The notes under the pieces were generated by a model. That model saw only the letters and a list, made by a program, of their open reading frames with translations, was not told the origin of the DNA and did not search any database. DNA of 64,000 bases, from the NCBI RefSeq assembly GCF_013607875.1, contig NZ_VDES01000003.1, forward strand, positions 75,866-139,865. The letters run 5' to 3'. Every line of letters begins with the position of its first letter. The stretch's first letter is position 1. This DNA comes from Blastomonas ursincola (lineage in GTDB: Bacteria; Pseudomonadota; Alphaproteobacteria; Sphingomonadales; Sphingomonadaceae). The position numbers and the translations under genes are program-made. This document shows positions 17,572-26,384 of the stretch, in pieces.

Positions 17572-17643
17572 TCAGTTGCTCCAGCCGCCGCCCAGGAGCC
17601 AGTCCCAGAATCCGCGCACGGGCTGTTTGGTACGCTTTGCCAT
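17572..17643 (-). CDS. 23-residue basic/Trp-rich microprotein
   Basis: A short frame not matched by any gene I know. The product begins MAKRTKQPVR, strongly basic, and continues with a Trp/Gly-rich hydrophobic half (FWDWLLGGGW) ending in Ser-Asn. Support for reality: an ATG preceded at eight bases by GGAG, a stop codon, and 33 bases later a textbook Rho-independent terminator on the same strand. The gap to the upstream gene is 161 bases with no other frame; a TTGACC at 17712-17717 (minus strand) could be a -35 element. A membrane-interface peptide, a secreted signal or a leader peptide are all possible. Nothing downstream is controlled by it before the terminator. Confidence 0.6.
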   Translation of the reverse strand: MAKRTKQPVRGFWDWLLGGGWSN

Positions 17644-17804
17644 TTTTAGCACTCCATTTAGGGCGCGAAATACGAGACACGCCCAGAAACAAGGTTACCA
17701 GAATGTAAAATGGTCAACAAGCCATTAACCAATGACATTGCGCAACGCGGCACGCGGCGATTCGCCACGGGCTGGAAAGCTTAGAATTTTCAAGGATTTG
17801 TTGT

Positions 17805-20123
17805 TCAGGCAGCCTTGGCTGTCGAGTGATCTGCCAGATAGTCGACCAATGCCTCATAGGGCATCGGGCGTCCGATCAGATAGCCTTGGGCCTTGTCGCA
17901 CCCCATCTGACCAAGCAGCTGGAGCGTCTCATTGTCCTCGACGCCCTCGGCTACCACCTCTTCTCCGAGCGAATGAGCGAGTTCTATCGTCGAATTGACC
18001 ATGATCCGGTCGGACCGGCTCGATACCAGCATGCGCACGAAGCTGCGGTCGATCTTGAGCTCCGTCGCCGGACAACGCTTGAGATAGTCGAGCGTCGAAA
18101 AACCGGTGCCATAATCGTCGATCGACAATTGCAGCCCGATACTGCGCAGATCGCGCAGCTCCTGCATCGCTGCTTCGGCGCTGGACATGGCCGCGGTCTC
18201 GGTGATTTCCAGTATCAACCGCTCGGCAGCAAGGCCGTGGCGGCGCAGCGTCTGGACCACCATCGGCTTGAGATTCGCATGACCGATGAGCCGCGGCGAC
18301 AGGTTGACCGCCATGTCGAACTTGCGCCCGCCCTTGTTCAGGCTGGCTGCGACCTGCACCGCGCGGTTGAGCACATGTTCGGTCAGCTTTTCGATCCGGT
18401 CATGGCGCTCGGCCGCAGTAATGAATTCCTCGGGATTGATCGGCCCCTTTTCGGGATGCGTCCAGCGGACCAGTGCTTCCGCGCCGCAGATTTCGCCGGA
18501 CAGCAGATCGAGTTTCGGCTGGAAGGCGACCCAGACCTCGCCATTGTCGATAGCCGCATCAAGTTCGCCCAGCATGGTGACGCGCCATTCGGTCGCTTCG
18601 AGCTTGGTCGGATCATAGACGCGCCAGTGTTCGCCCGCATTCTGCGCTTCCTGGCAGGCGAGTAGGGCGCTCGACATGCGGCTCTGGATCGAGCGGCCGG
18701 GATCGGCGTCGACCCCGAACGCAACACCCAGGTCGATCAGTCGGCCCGAAACATTGGCGGGGCTCCTGAAAATCGCACTCAGCCCGGCGAGCTGATCACC
18801 CACATTGTTGATCGATGTACCCGGCACCAGCCACATGAAGATGCCTTCGTCGCCGTGATACACCTTGCAACCGCCATTCCCGAGGGAGAGCCGCAGAATG
18901 ATCTGCTCGACAAGCTCTTTCTCAGCGGCAACTGGCAGGGCTGTGGCCGCTTCAGCATAATTGTGGATTCGGGCAGCGATCAGTCCGTCCTGGGTCTCTG
19001 CCCCTTCTGCACGCAGGGCGTTGAGATTGGGGTGGCCGGAGACTTCGTTGAGCATGCCTCTCTCGTCGAAGCGCTGACGGTGCAGTTGCCAGGCAAGATG
19101 GCCCATTGAGCCGAGCATCAGGACGGTGGCCGGCATGATTGCTGTGTAATACCCGGCAGATTCGAGCAGAAACGGCAGTCCCAGTGCACAGGTCGGCAGG
19201 AGAACAAGCATGCCGAGAACGAGCGGCGTTCTGGACACCCGCATCATCATCGCAGTCACCGCGAGGGCAAGAAGAAAGGGTAGCCACCAGCCATATGTGC
19301 TCGGAGCGCCTGCCAAGAGCGTTTCGGCCGCCAGCGCGCTTACAAAAACGCTGGCCGACGGGCCGTGGCCGGGAACCGAATAACGATTGCCTGCGCCACT
19401 TGCGTTGGTGCCGATGATGATGTCGCGGCCGGCTACGCGCGACAGCACAGCATCGCCGCGAAGGATTTCGCTGGCGCTGACATACGGGATGGAGCCCATC
19501 GCGATCGAATAATCGATGGGAAATTCCTGCTCCGCGCCACCTCGAATGTCGGAAATCTCTGACGCGATCGACGGAACGATGAGATCGCCAACCTGGTTGG
19601 CATATCGGCCTGACCAGACGACGTTATAGCCGTTGATCCAGACATTGGAATTCACAAGACGCGAGAACCGCCTCGCGTCCGGCGGTGGTATCATCGGTAC
19701 CCGTTTGCCCGTTGCGCCGTCCTCCGAAAAGGCTGCGGAGAGATAGACCTTGCCATCATGCTTCTTCAATGCCTCAACCAGGCGGCGGGCACCCGGGTCG
19801 TTTGCCAGGCCCTTGATCGTGAAATCGAAAAATATGCGATTCGCGCCGGCTGCGTTCAGGTTGTCGACCATGCGGGCGTAGCGATCAGCCTTCCAAGGCC
19901 AATCGCCTATCTCCTGCTGCGCCAGATCGTCGATGCCTACAACGACCACCTGGCCGCTCGCATTGTGTTCGCGCATCTTGTTCCGCGCGATCCGGAAAAT
20001 GTCATCCAGCGGCTCACCGAATTCCGCGACCCCGAACAACAGGCCCGACACCAGCGTCCAGATGAGCAGGATGCGCATCGGGCTGGCCGGTCTCTTGCTG
20101 TTACGAGTGGTGACGGGCTTCAT
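17805..20123 (-). CDS. CHASE2 - degenerate GGDEF - EAL cyclic-di-GMP phosphodiesterase
   Basis: A 772-residue inner-membrane sensor. An N-terminal helix (about 16-36) precedes a periplasmic CHASE2 domain (VVVVGIDDLAQQEIGDWPW, FFDFTIKG). Three transmembrane helices follow at about 283-350. A GGDEF-like domain comes next, with GDEGIF instead of the active motif, so it should be inactive. Last is an EAL domain with E549-A-L551, the loop-6 DDYGTGFS and EGVED motifs and KIDRSFV, all needed for phosphodiesterase activity. It should therefore degrade cyclic di-GMP in response to an external cue, opposing the cyclase at the start of the window. Confidence 0.92.
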   Translation of the reverse strand: MKPVTTRNSKRPASPMRILLIWTLVSGLLFGVAEFGEPLDDIFRIARNKMREHNASGQVVVVGIDDLAQQEIGDWPWKADRYARMVDNLNAAGANRIFFDFTIKGLANDPGARRLVEALKKHDGKVYLSAAFSEDGATGKRVPMIPPPDARRFSRLVNSNVWINGYNVVWSGRYANQVGDLIVPSIASEISDIRGGAEQEFPIDYSIAMGSIPYVSASEILRGDAVLSRVAGRDIIIGTNASGAGNRYSVPGHGPSASVFVSALAAETLLAGAPSTYGWWLPFLLALAVTAMMMRVSRTPLVLGMLVLLPTCALGLPFLLESAGYYTAIMPATVLMLGSMGHLAWQLHRQRFDERGMLNEVSGHPNLNALRAEGAETQDGLIAARIHNYAEAATALPVAAEKELVEQIILRLSLGNGGCKVYHGDEGIFMWLVPGTSINNVGDQLAGLSAIFRSPANVSGRLIDLGVAFGVDADPGRSIQSRMSSALLACQEAQNAGEHWRVYDPTKLEATEWRVTMLGELDAAIDNGEVWVAFQPKLDLLSGEICGAEALVRWTHPEKGPINPEEFITAAERHDRIEKLTEHVLNRAVQVAASLNKGGRKFDMAVNLSPRLIGHANLKPMVVQTLRRHGLAAERLILEITETAAMSSAEAAMQELRDLRSIGLQLSIDDYGTGFSTLDYLKRCPATELKIDRSFVRMLVSSRSDRIMVNSTIELAHSLGEEVVAEGVEDNETLQLLGQMGCDKAQGYLIGRPMPYEALVDYLADHSTAKAA

Positions 20124-20325
20124 GTGGTTACTTCCTCGTAAACCGTCATATCCTGCAGGCGGTTAACCAAATGCAAATCTGCCTCGGATCGAAGGTTTCA
20201 TCGGTCGTTTGCATCCGACTCTGGAAGCAGCCCCGGATGCGACGATCGCGAGGCCGAGCCAGAGCGCCAAGTTACAGAAAACAGGACGATTTTTTCGCGC
20301 CTCCCATGGCTTTCGAATCCGAACG

Positions 20326-20384
20326 GCCGACAGGCCTTGCTGGAGGCCCGTCCCAATTCGGGACAAGGCCGAGCCGACAGGCCT
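20326..20384. repeat. Structured intergenic element with 12-base direct repeat
   Basis: The 362-base gap 20124-20485 has no convincing gene. Within it the sequence GCCGACAGGCCT occurs twice (20326-20337 and 20373-20384). Between the copies lies a nested hairpin, GGCC-CGTCCC-AATTC-GGGACA-AGGCC. The self-complementary AGGCCT in each repeat could pair to close an outer stem. It could be a small RNA or a regulatory structure; no promoter or terminator is obvious. Confidence 0.35.
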
Positions 20385-20485
20385 GCAGAGTGCCGATGAT
20401 AGGATAGCAAGTGCTAAGCACGGTTTCGCGAAGCTGGTTGGCAAAGCTGGTTAACGCCAGCGCAACGCCATATCCTGCGCTTGCC

Positions 20486-21595
20486 TCAGGTGCCGGGCTG
20501 ACGGATCCACTGGCCGGAATTGCGATATTCGGGGCGTATCTGGCTGTTGTCGGGCAGGTTGCTGCCGCGCAGTGCATTCTCGCCGCCCCGCCGTGCGATC
20601 TCGGGGGCATAGGCGGGCGCCGGGCTGGCCGATATGGCAGGATTGGCAACGGCAGAGGGGCGGCCGAGCCGCTGGGCTTCCAGCGCGCCCGCATTTTCGG
20701 CCTCGGCCTTCAGCCGCGCTGCCTCATAGGCCTTGGCCAGCACCAGCGGGTCGAGCGGATCGACGCCGCCCGCCAGCGTGAAGACGGTGCGCGGCTTGGG
20801 TCCCGGAAAGGGTTCGCCGCCCAGGTAGCGCGCGTTGAAGGCGATGCTGCGCCCCGCCGCGCCCTGCCAGCGATAGAAGCGATGCGCACCGATGGTGCCG
20901 ATATAATCGAGGCTGGGTGCCCAATAGGGCGAGACTTCGGTGGTGTGATAATGCGTTGCCGTGCCGACCGGGCGATAGACATAGCCGGCCAGCGCGCGTT
21001 CGGCGACGCGGCGCGCCCGCGCCCAGTAGATCGGGCTCGGTGCACGCGCCATTGCGCCATCACAGCTGAAGGTGAACTGGCAGCCGCTGGCGCGTTCCGA
21101 CCCCTGATAGACGACGCCGCACACGGTGTTGGGATAGCTCGGATGCATGACTCGGTTGAGCACGACCTGTGCGACCGCCTGCTGGCCGGCATCGGGTTCC
21201 ATCGCCGCCTCGTAATAGATCGCGGCAGTCAGGCATTGCAGCGCGCGGGCATGATCAAGCGGCGATCCGGTCAGGGCCATGCCGCGCACCATGTAGGTGG
21301 CTGTGCCCGGGCCAGGCTCCTGATCGATGAGCACCGCAGGCGCGGGCGGCGCGAGCGAGCCTGCATCGTCGAGATAATAGAAGGCCGAGCCCGGAAAATT
21401 CTCGCCAGCGTGCTCGAACGCCATGCCGCCTTCGGGCTGATAGCGGGGTGCGCGCTCGATCTCGTCGGCGCGCTGGGCGCGCACGATCTGCGAAGCTCCG
21501 ACCGAAAGGACCAGCGCCAGCAAAAGCCAGGCGATCCATTCGCGCAGACCCATCGCGCCATGGGCTCTCAAAAGGGGGGCAAGGCGCGAAAGCAT
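20486..21595 (-). CDS. SleB-type cell wall hydrolase
   Basis: A 369-residue protein with one N-terminal transmembrane helix (about 20-39), so it is anchored facing the periplasm. From about residue 115 it has the Hydrolase_2/SleB domain: LTAAIYYEAAMEP with the likely catalytic Glu129, QQAVAQVVLNRV, PNTVCGVVYQG and CQFTFSCDG. Such enzymes cleave peptidoglycan glycan strands as lytic transglycosylases or amidase-like hydrolases; in non-sporeformers they serve wall turnover. The C-terminal 100 or so residues are low complexity and rich in Ala and Pro. The start at 21595 has no good ribosome-binding site; 21553 is an alternative. Confidence 0.85.
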   Translation of the reverse strand: MLSRLAPLLRAHGAMGLREWIAWLLLALVLSVGASQIVRAQRADEIERAPRYQPEGGMAFEHAGENFPGSAFYYLDDAGSLAPPAPAVLIDQEPGPGTATYMVRGMALTGSPLDHARALQCLTAAIYYEAAMEPDAGQQAVAQVVLNRVMHPSYPNTVCGVVYQGSERASGCQFTFSCDGAMARAPSPIYWARARRVAERALAGYVYRPVGTATHYHTTEVSPYWAPSLDYIGTIGAHRFYRWQGAAGRSIAFNARYLGGEPFPGPKPRTVFTLAGGVDPLDPLVLAKAYEAARLKAEAENAGALEAQRLGRPSAVANPAISASPAPAYAPEIARRGGENALRGSNLPDNSQIRPEYRNSGQWIRQPGT

Positions 21596-21761
21596 GGGGA
21601 GGAGCGATATCCTGACGGTGGGGGAGGCGTTATGATCGCCGTCACATGCCCCGATAGCGCAAAACTGTTACCAAATCAGCGCCCAAATTGCGCTGTCTCG
21701 CACAGGGACACGCATGGCAGCAGGGGTTAACAGCCTGAAAAGCCGGGGTGTCTCGAAAGCG

Positions 21762-22757
21762 TCAGTAGCGCATCAGGTCGAGCGAGAGGGTGAGTGCCTG
21801 CGGGATCATCCCCATCTTCACCATGCGTCCTGCCGTCCGCCAGAAACCCTGTTTGGTTCCCCCGTCGCGCAGATGCGCCTGCATCAGTTCCAGTCCGCCG
21901 CCGCTCATCGCTTCGGGCGAATATTTGATGCTGTCGATCACCTCGAGCCGCATCCGCGCGCCCACGCCGCTGCTGCCCAGCACCGCATCGATCTGGTCGA
22001 GCGAGGGGAGGCTGGTGGCGCCTTCGAACGGATCGGGGAGGCCTGCGCGGCGTTGCTGCGCGGCATAGCGCGCGCATGCCGCCCCGATCGCCTGCACCAG
22101 AATGTGCTTCTCGCTCACCTGGTCGGGCGAACGGCGATAGAGAAACAGCCGGTCGGGCAGATTGTACAGGTCGTGGCGTTCGCTGACCCGCAGCCACAGG
22201 TCATAATCCTCGCAATGCCGGAACGCGGCGCGATATCCGCCGAGCGCCCGGATGACATCGCGGCGCATCATCACCGAAGGATGGCACATCGCGCTCGCCG
22301 CCATCAGCCGCTCGCGAATATCGGCGGGATGTTCGGGATGGAAATCGCTGCACGGAAAGAACGCACCGTCGGCGTCGAGTTCGTCGGTATTGGTGCCCAG
22401 CACCGCAATATCGGGATGTGCCTGCATCCAGGCGAGCTGCACGGCAAACCGCTCGGGCCGCGAGACATCGTCGCTGTCCATCCGGGCCACCAGAGGTGCA
22501 CGCGCCTCGTCGAGCATGCGGTTGAGGCTGACGATCAGCCCGCGATTTTCCTGGTGGATCGCCCGTATGCGGCTGTCCTGCGCGGCATAGCGATCGATGA
22601 TCGACCCCGAGGCATCGCGCGACCCGTCGTTGACGATCAGGAATTCGAATCGGCCCTCGGTCTGGCCCAGGATGCTCTGGATGGCCTCGGCAACGTACCG
22701 CTCCGCGTTGTACACGCTCATCATGACCGAAATCAGGGGAGTATCGGGCGAAGACAT
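21762..22757 (-). CDS. Family 2 glycosyltransferase
   Basis: A 331-residue GT-A fold glycosyltransferase. Motifs are ISVMMSVYNAERYVAEAI at the N-terminus, the nucleotide-sugar-binding VNDGSRDAS, the metal-binding MDSDD near residue 95 and a later EDYDLWLRV stretch that carries the likely catalytic acid. It probably adds a sugar to a surface polysaccharide or lipid-linked glycan in the cytoplasm. No polysaccharide operon surrounds it, so the acceptor is unknown. The MATE gene follows about 77 bases away but upstream in transcription, so the two could share a transcript. Confidence 0.9.
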   Translation of the reverse strand: MSSPDTPLISVMMSVYNAERYVAEAIQSILGQTEGRFEFLIVNDGSRDASGSIIDRYAAQDSRIRAIHQENRGLIVSLNRMLDEARAPLVARMDSDDVSRPERFAVQLAWMQAHPDIAVLGTNTDELDADGAFFPCSDFHPEHPADIRERLMAASAMCHPSVMMRRDVIRALGGYRAAFRHCEDYDLWLRVSERHDLYNLPDRLFLYRRSPDQVSEKHILVQAIGAACARYAAQQRRAGLPDPFEGATSLPSLDQIDAVLGSSGVGARMRLEVIDSIKYSPEAMSGGGLELMQAHLRDGGTKQGFWRTAGRMVKMGMIPQALTLSLDLMRY

Positions 22758-22833
22758 GATCAGCGTAAAACCGGATTAGAGAAACTGACTTGCACAAATA
22801 GCTGCAACATCGCCTATCGCCAAACGGGTTAAC

Positions 22834-24234
22834 CTATAATTGCCGCAGCTGATTTACCCTGTACCGGGTGAGCCAATAGGCGCCCAGCCCGAACAGCACG
22901 CCGCCCACCGCCTGGCCAATCAGCACGCCCGGGGCTCCGGCCATCTGGCTGCCCAGCATCGCGAGTGGCAGGACGCCCAGCGTGTTGCGCCCCCAGTTGG
23001 TCCAGGTCGACCACGAGGCACGATCGAGATTGTTGAAGCTGGCATTGGCGATGAACAGCAGGCCGTTGAAGAAGAACAGCGGCACGACCACCCAGGCAAA
23101 GGCGTGGATCAGGTCCATGCCGCCTGTCGGCAGATCGAACAGCCAGCCGATGGTATCGACGCCCAGGATCAGCAGCGGCCAGATCAGCAGCGTGAATCCG
23201 GCGGCGAAGATCACCGCGCGGTCGATGGTGCCGCGCACCCGGTCCAGCTGACCCGCACCGTAATTCTGGCCGATGATCGGGCCGATCGATCCCGACAGCG
23301 AGAAGAGCAGGCAGAAGGCGAGCGGGATGATGCGGCCGATCACCGCATAGCTGGCCACCGATGCCTCGCCATAGACCGCGATCAGGCGGAAGGCGATGAT
23401 GCCGCCCACCGGCGTCGCCAGATTGGTCAGCACCGCCGGCACCATGATCTTGCGAATATCGGTGAGATTGGCAGCGAAACTCTCGCGCGAGGGCATGGCA
23501 AAGCCGCCATAATGGCGCAGGATCGGGACGACGCCGGTGATCGCCATCAGCATGATCGAGATCACGGTCGACCAGGCCGCGCCGACAAAGCCCCAGCCCA
23601 GGCCGAAGATCAGCAGCGGATCGAACACCGCATTGCCGATCGCCATGGCCAGCGTGGTATTCATCGCGCGCCGGGCATCACCATAGGCCCGCAGCAGCCC
23701 CGAACACACCATCCCGGTGACGGTGACGGGGCCGAAGGGGGCGACGATGCGGATATAACTGACCGCGGCGTCCTTGGCGGTGCCGCTGCCCCCCATCAGA
23801 TCGACCCATTGCGGTGCGAAGGTCCAGAAGATCGTGGCGATGATGGCCGACAGCACGATGCCGAGCAGCAGCACCTCGCCCAGCAGCGCGCGGGTCGTTT
23901 CCGCCCGGCCCATGCCGATGCGCCGCGCCGCGAGCGCGCTGATCGTGATCATCAGTCCGATATTGAGCGAGGAGTTGAGGAAGAGCAGCGTGCTGGCAAA
24001 GCCGATGCCTGCGGTCAGTGCCGGATCGCCGAGGCGCGAGATGAAGAACAGGTTGACGAAATCGACCACGAACAGCGCCAGCAGGCCGATGCTCGAGGTG
24101 AGCGTCATCACCGCGACATGGCGCATCAGGCTGCCGGTCAGGAACTTTGCGCCCCCAGGGCGCCCGGCTGCCGCAGCGGGTACGGCTGCGGCGCGGACAC
24201 CGGTCTCCTCCGATCCGGCATCGGTGGGGGTCAT
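22834..24234 (-). CDS. MATE-family multidrug efflux transporter
   Basis: A 466-residue integral membrane protein with about twelve predicted helices in two similar halves. It would export cationic compounds against a sodium or proton gradient. Family features include the N-terminal LFFISRLGDPALTAGIGFA segment and SGSIGPIIGQNYGAG at the start of the second half. The first 30 residues are a polar Ala/Gly-rich extension before the first helix. It is transcribed toward the glycosyltransferase gene. Confidence 0.92.
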   Translation of the reverse strand: MTPTDAGSEETGVRAAAVPAAAAGRPGGAKFLTGSLMRHVAVMTLTSSIGLLALFVVDFVNLFFISRLGDPALTAGIGFASTLLFLNSSLNIGLMITISALAARRIGMGRAETTRALLGEVLLLGIVLSAIIATIFWTFAPQWVDLMGGSGTAKDAAVSYIRIVAPFGPVTVTGMVCSGLLRAYGDARRAMNTTLAMAIGNAVFDPLLIFGLGWGFVGAAWSTVISIMLMAITGVVPILRHYGGFAMPSRESFAANLTDIRKIMVPAVLTNLATPVGGIIAFRLIAVYGEASVASYAVIGRIIPLAFCLLFSLSGSIGPIIGQNYGAGQLDRVRGTIDRAVIFAAGFTLLIWPLLILGVDTIGWLFDLPTGGMDLIHAFAWVVVPLFFFNGLLFIANASFNNLDRASWSTWTNWGRNTLGVLPLAMLGSQMAGAPGVLIGQAVGGVLFGLGAYWLTRYRVNQLRQL

Positions 24235-24337
24235 CTCGAGCGGGGCGGTGGCGGAGTCAGAAATGGCGGCGTGTCCATGCTGTGGGCGAGCGAAGCTGGC
24301 TGCCCCGCGCCGTCCATATAGGGCATAAGCGCGCCAG

Positions 24338-24370
24338 CAAAAGCGGGTTTCGAACAGAAACCCGCTTTTG
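24338..24370 (-). terminator. Hairpin terminator after DUF885 gene
   Basis: A perfect 13-base-pair stem (CAAAAGCGGGTTT with AAACCCGCTTTTG) and a seven-base loop, starting about 14 bases beyond the stop of the DUF885 gene. The T-run is part of the stem. Confidence 0.7.
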
Positions 24371-24383
24371 CTCCGCCGCGCGG

Positions 24384-26216
24384 TCAGCCCTGGCTGCGCC
24401 TGATCCAGTCATCGACCCTGCGTTCGAGGATCGACAGCGGCTGCGAACCCGATGCGATCAGCAGGTCGTGAAAGCCCTTGATGTCGAACTTGGGACCCAG
24501 CGCCTTTTCGGCCTTCTGGCGCAGCTCGACGATCTTGAGCATGCCCATCTTGTATCCGGTCGCCTGGCCCGGCAGCGTGATATAGCGCCGGATTTCCGAG
24601 CGCGAGCGCTCGATCGGCTGGCGTCCGGTGGTGTTCATGTATTCGACCGCCTGGTCCTCGGTCCAGCCCTTGGCGTGCAGCCCGGTATCGACCACCAGAC
24701 GCGCCGCGCGGAAGAGCTCGGCATCGAGCCGCATGAAATCGGCGGCGATATCGGGAAAGGCGTTCATCTCCTTGCACAGCGATTCGGCATAGAGCGCCCA
24801 GCCTTCGCCGAACGCGACATATCCGGTCACCGCGCGGAACTGCGGTCCGCTCTTCTGCCGGACCTGGATGTCGCCCTGCATGTTGTGCCCCGGCACTGCC
24901 TCATGGCACATCAAAGTGTACTTGGCCGCCGGATCGGGGACGGTGCCGACCAGATGCACATAGGTGCGCGCGGGGCGCGCGCCATCGGGGCTGGGGGCAG
25001 AGGCATGCGCAGCGCCGCCTGCCACTTCGGAGAACGCGGGTTCGCGGACCACCTCGATGCCATAGGCGGGCAGCGTGTTGAAATAGGGGCCAAGCAGACC
25101 GCGCGTGTGCTTCACGAACGCATTGGCGCTGTCGAGATACTCCTTGCGCGCGGCATCGTCGAACTGGCGCGGTGGATTGAGGCGCGCGCGCTCGGCATAA
25201 TAAGCGCTGCGATCCTTGAAGCCGGCCTTCTGCGCCAGCGCATCCTGTTCGGCCTCGATCCGCGCGACTTCCGACAGGCCGATCTGGTGAATCTGCTCGG
25301 CGGTATAGTCGGTCGTCGTGTTGAGCCTGAGCTCATTGGCATAATAGGCTGCGCCATCGGGCAGCGTCAGCGCGCCCACCTTGCCGCTGGGGGCGTTGGG
25401 CAGGCTTGCCCTGGCCCAGGCGATGACCCGCTCATAGGCGGGCTTGAGCGCGACGATCGCCGCGCGCGCCTCGGCCAGATGCTTGTCCGCAGCAGCGCGC
25501 GGCAGCTTGCCGGCACTGACCAGCGCCTCGGTCTTGGCCTTCACGTCGGCCCAGAGTGCGGCATCGGGGCCGTCTCCGAAAGGCGCGCCGCTGGTCAGCT
25601 TCTCGCTGCCCGCGACGATGGTTTCGACCTGGAATTTCGGGGCACGGATGCCGGCTGCCTCACTCGCCTTGGTCCGCTCGATCGCCACGTCGAGCACCGC
25701 AGGCATTCCCTTGATCCGCGCGATATAGTTCTTGAGATCGGTCTCGTCGGCGATCGTGTGCGTGTTGATCAGGAAATCGGGCAACTGGCTGTGCGCCGAA
25801 TAGAGCCGCGAATAGAAGGGCGGGCGATAGAGGCGGTTGGCATGAGACAAGGCGGCACGCTCGGCCTCGAGTTCCCAGATATCATAGTTGACCTGCGCTT
25901 CGGGCGACAGCTTCGCACGGTCGAACTTTGCCTTCATCCGCGCGACGCTGTCCTGCCGCCATTTGAGCTGCGCTGCGGCGGCAGCTTCGCTCGGATCGTT
26001 CCACTTGTCGCCGCCGTCCTTGCGGCCGAGCCGCGTGGCGAGCTGCGGCTGCATCTTCACCCACGCCTCGAACTCGGCATCGAGAAAGGCGGTGAGCGCG
26101 GCATCCTGGGTGGTTTCGGCCGTCTGCGCAGCGGCATCACCGGCGATGGTGACCGAAGCGGGCAGCGCCAGGGCAAGCGAGAAGGCGGAAACGGCGAAAC
26201 GAAGCGACATTTTCAT
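24384..26216 (-). CDS. Secreted DUF885 metallopeptidase-like protein
   Basis: A 610-residue protein with a signal peptide ending near DAAAQ. DUF885 proteins are zinc-peptidase-like; the family's HExxxGH-type motif is intact here as HEAVPGH (about 438-444), followed by GEGWALYAESL, a typical second metal-region motif. It is probably a periplasmic peptidase, as suggested for the family, although substrates are not established. I chose the ATG at 26216 because AAGGGGAA precedes it; the frame is open to 26321 but the extension lacks a signal peptide. A terminator follows the stop. Confidence 0.9.
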   Translation of the reverse strand: MKMSLRFAVSAFSLALALPASVTIAGDAAAQTAETTQDAALTAFLDAEFEAWVKMQPQLATRLGRKDGGDKWNDPSEAAAAAQLKWRQDSVARMKAKFDRAKLSPEAQVNYDIWELEAERAALSHANRLYRPPFYSRLYSAHSQLPDFLINTHTIADETDLKNYIARIKGMPAVLDVAIERTKASEAAGIRAPKFQVETIVAGSEKLTSGAPFGDGPDAALWADVKAKTEALVSAGKLPRAAADKHLAEARAAIVALKPAYERVIAWARASLPNAPSGKVGALTLPDGAAYYANELRLNTTTDYTAEQIHQIGLSEVARIEAEQDALAQKAGFKDRSAYYAERARLNPPRQFDDAARKEYLDSANAFVKHTRGLLGPYFNTLPAYGIEVVREPAFSEVAGGAAHASAPSPDGARPARTYVHLVGTVPDPAAKYTLMCHEAVPGHNMQGDIQVRQKSGPQFRAVTGYVAFGEGWALYAESLCKEMNAFPDIAADFMRLDAELFRAARLVVDTGLHAKGWTEDQAVEYMNTTGRQPIERSRSEIRRYITLPGQATGYKMGMLKIVELRQKAEKALGPKFDIKGFHDLLIASGSQPLSILERRVDDWIRRSQG

Positions 26217-26384
26217 GATGATTCCCCTTGGTTTGGCGCGGACCATAAGTGCATGATTGCAAACGGGGAAGCCTGTCTTCGACGAACGGTATACGAATGG
26301 CCAGCGTTGCCGACCCGGCATTGCGGCATCGATCGAACCCAGTCCTATGGAAGTACCTTGCCGGGCGCCGCGATCTGACCGAGC

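Noticed and set aside
20300-20330. TTCGAATCC resembling a tRNA T loop
   Set aside because: No complementary T stem, acceptor stem or anticodon arm could be built around it.
24147-26378. 743-codon open frame on the plus strand
   Set aside because: Antisense to the DUF885 gene, whose HEAVPGH motif, signal peptide and ribosome-binding site are convincing; the plus-strand product is Arg/Gly-rich without motifs.
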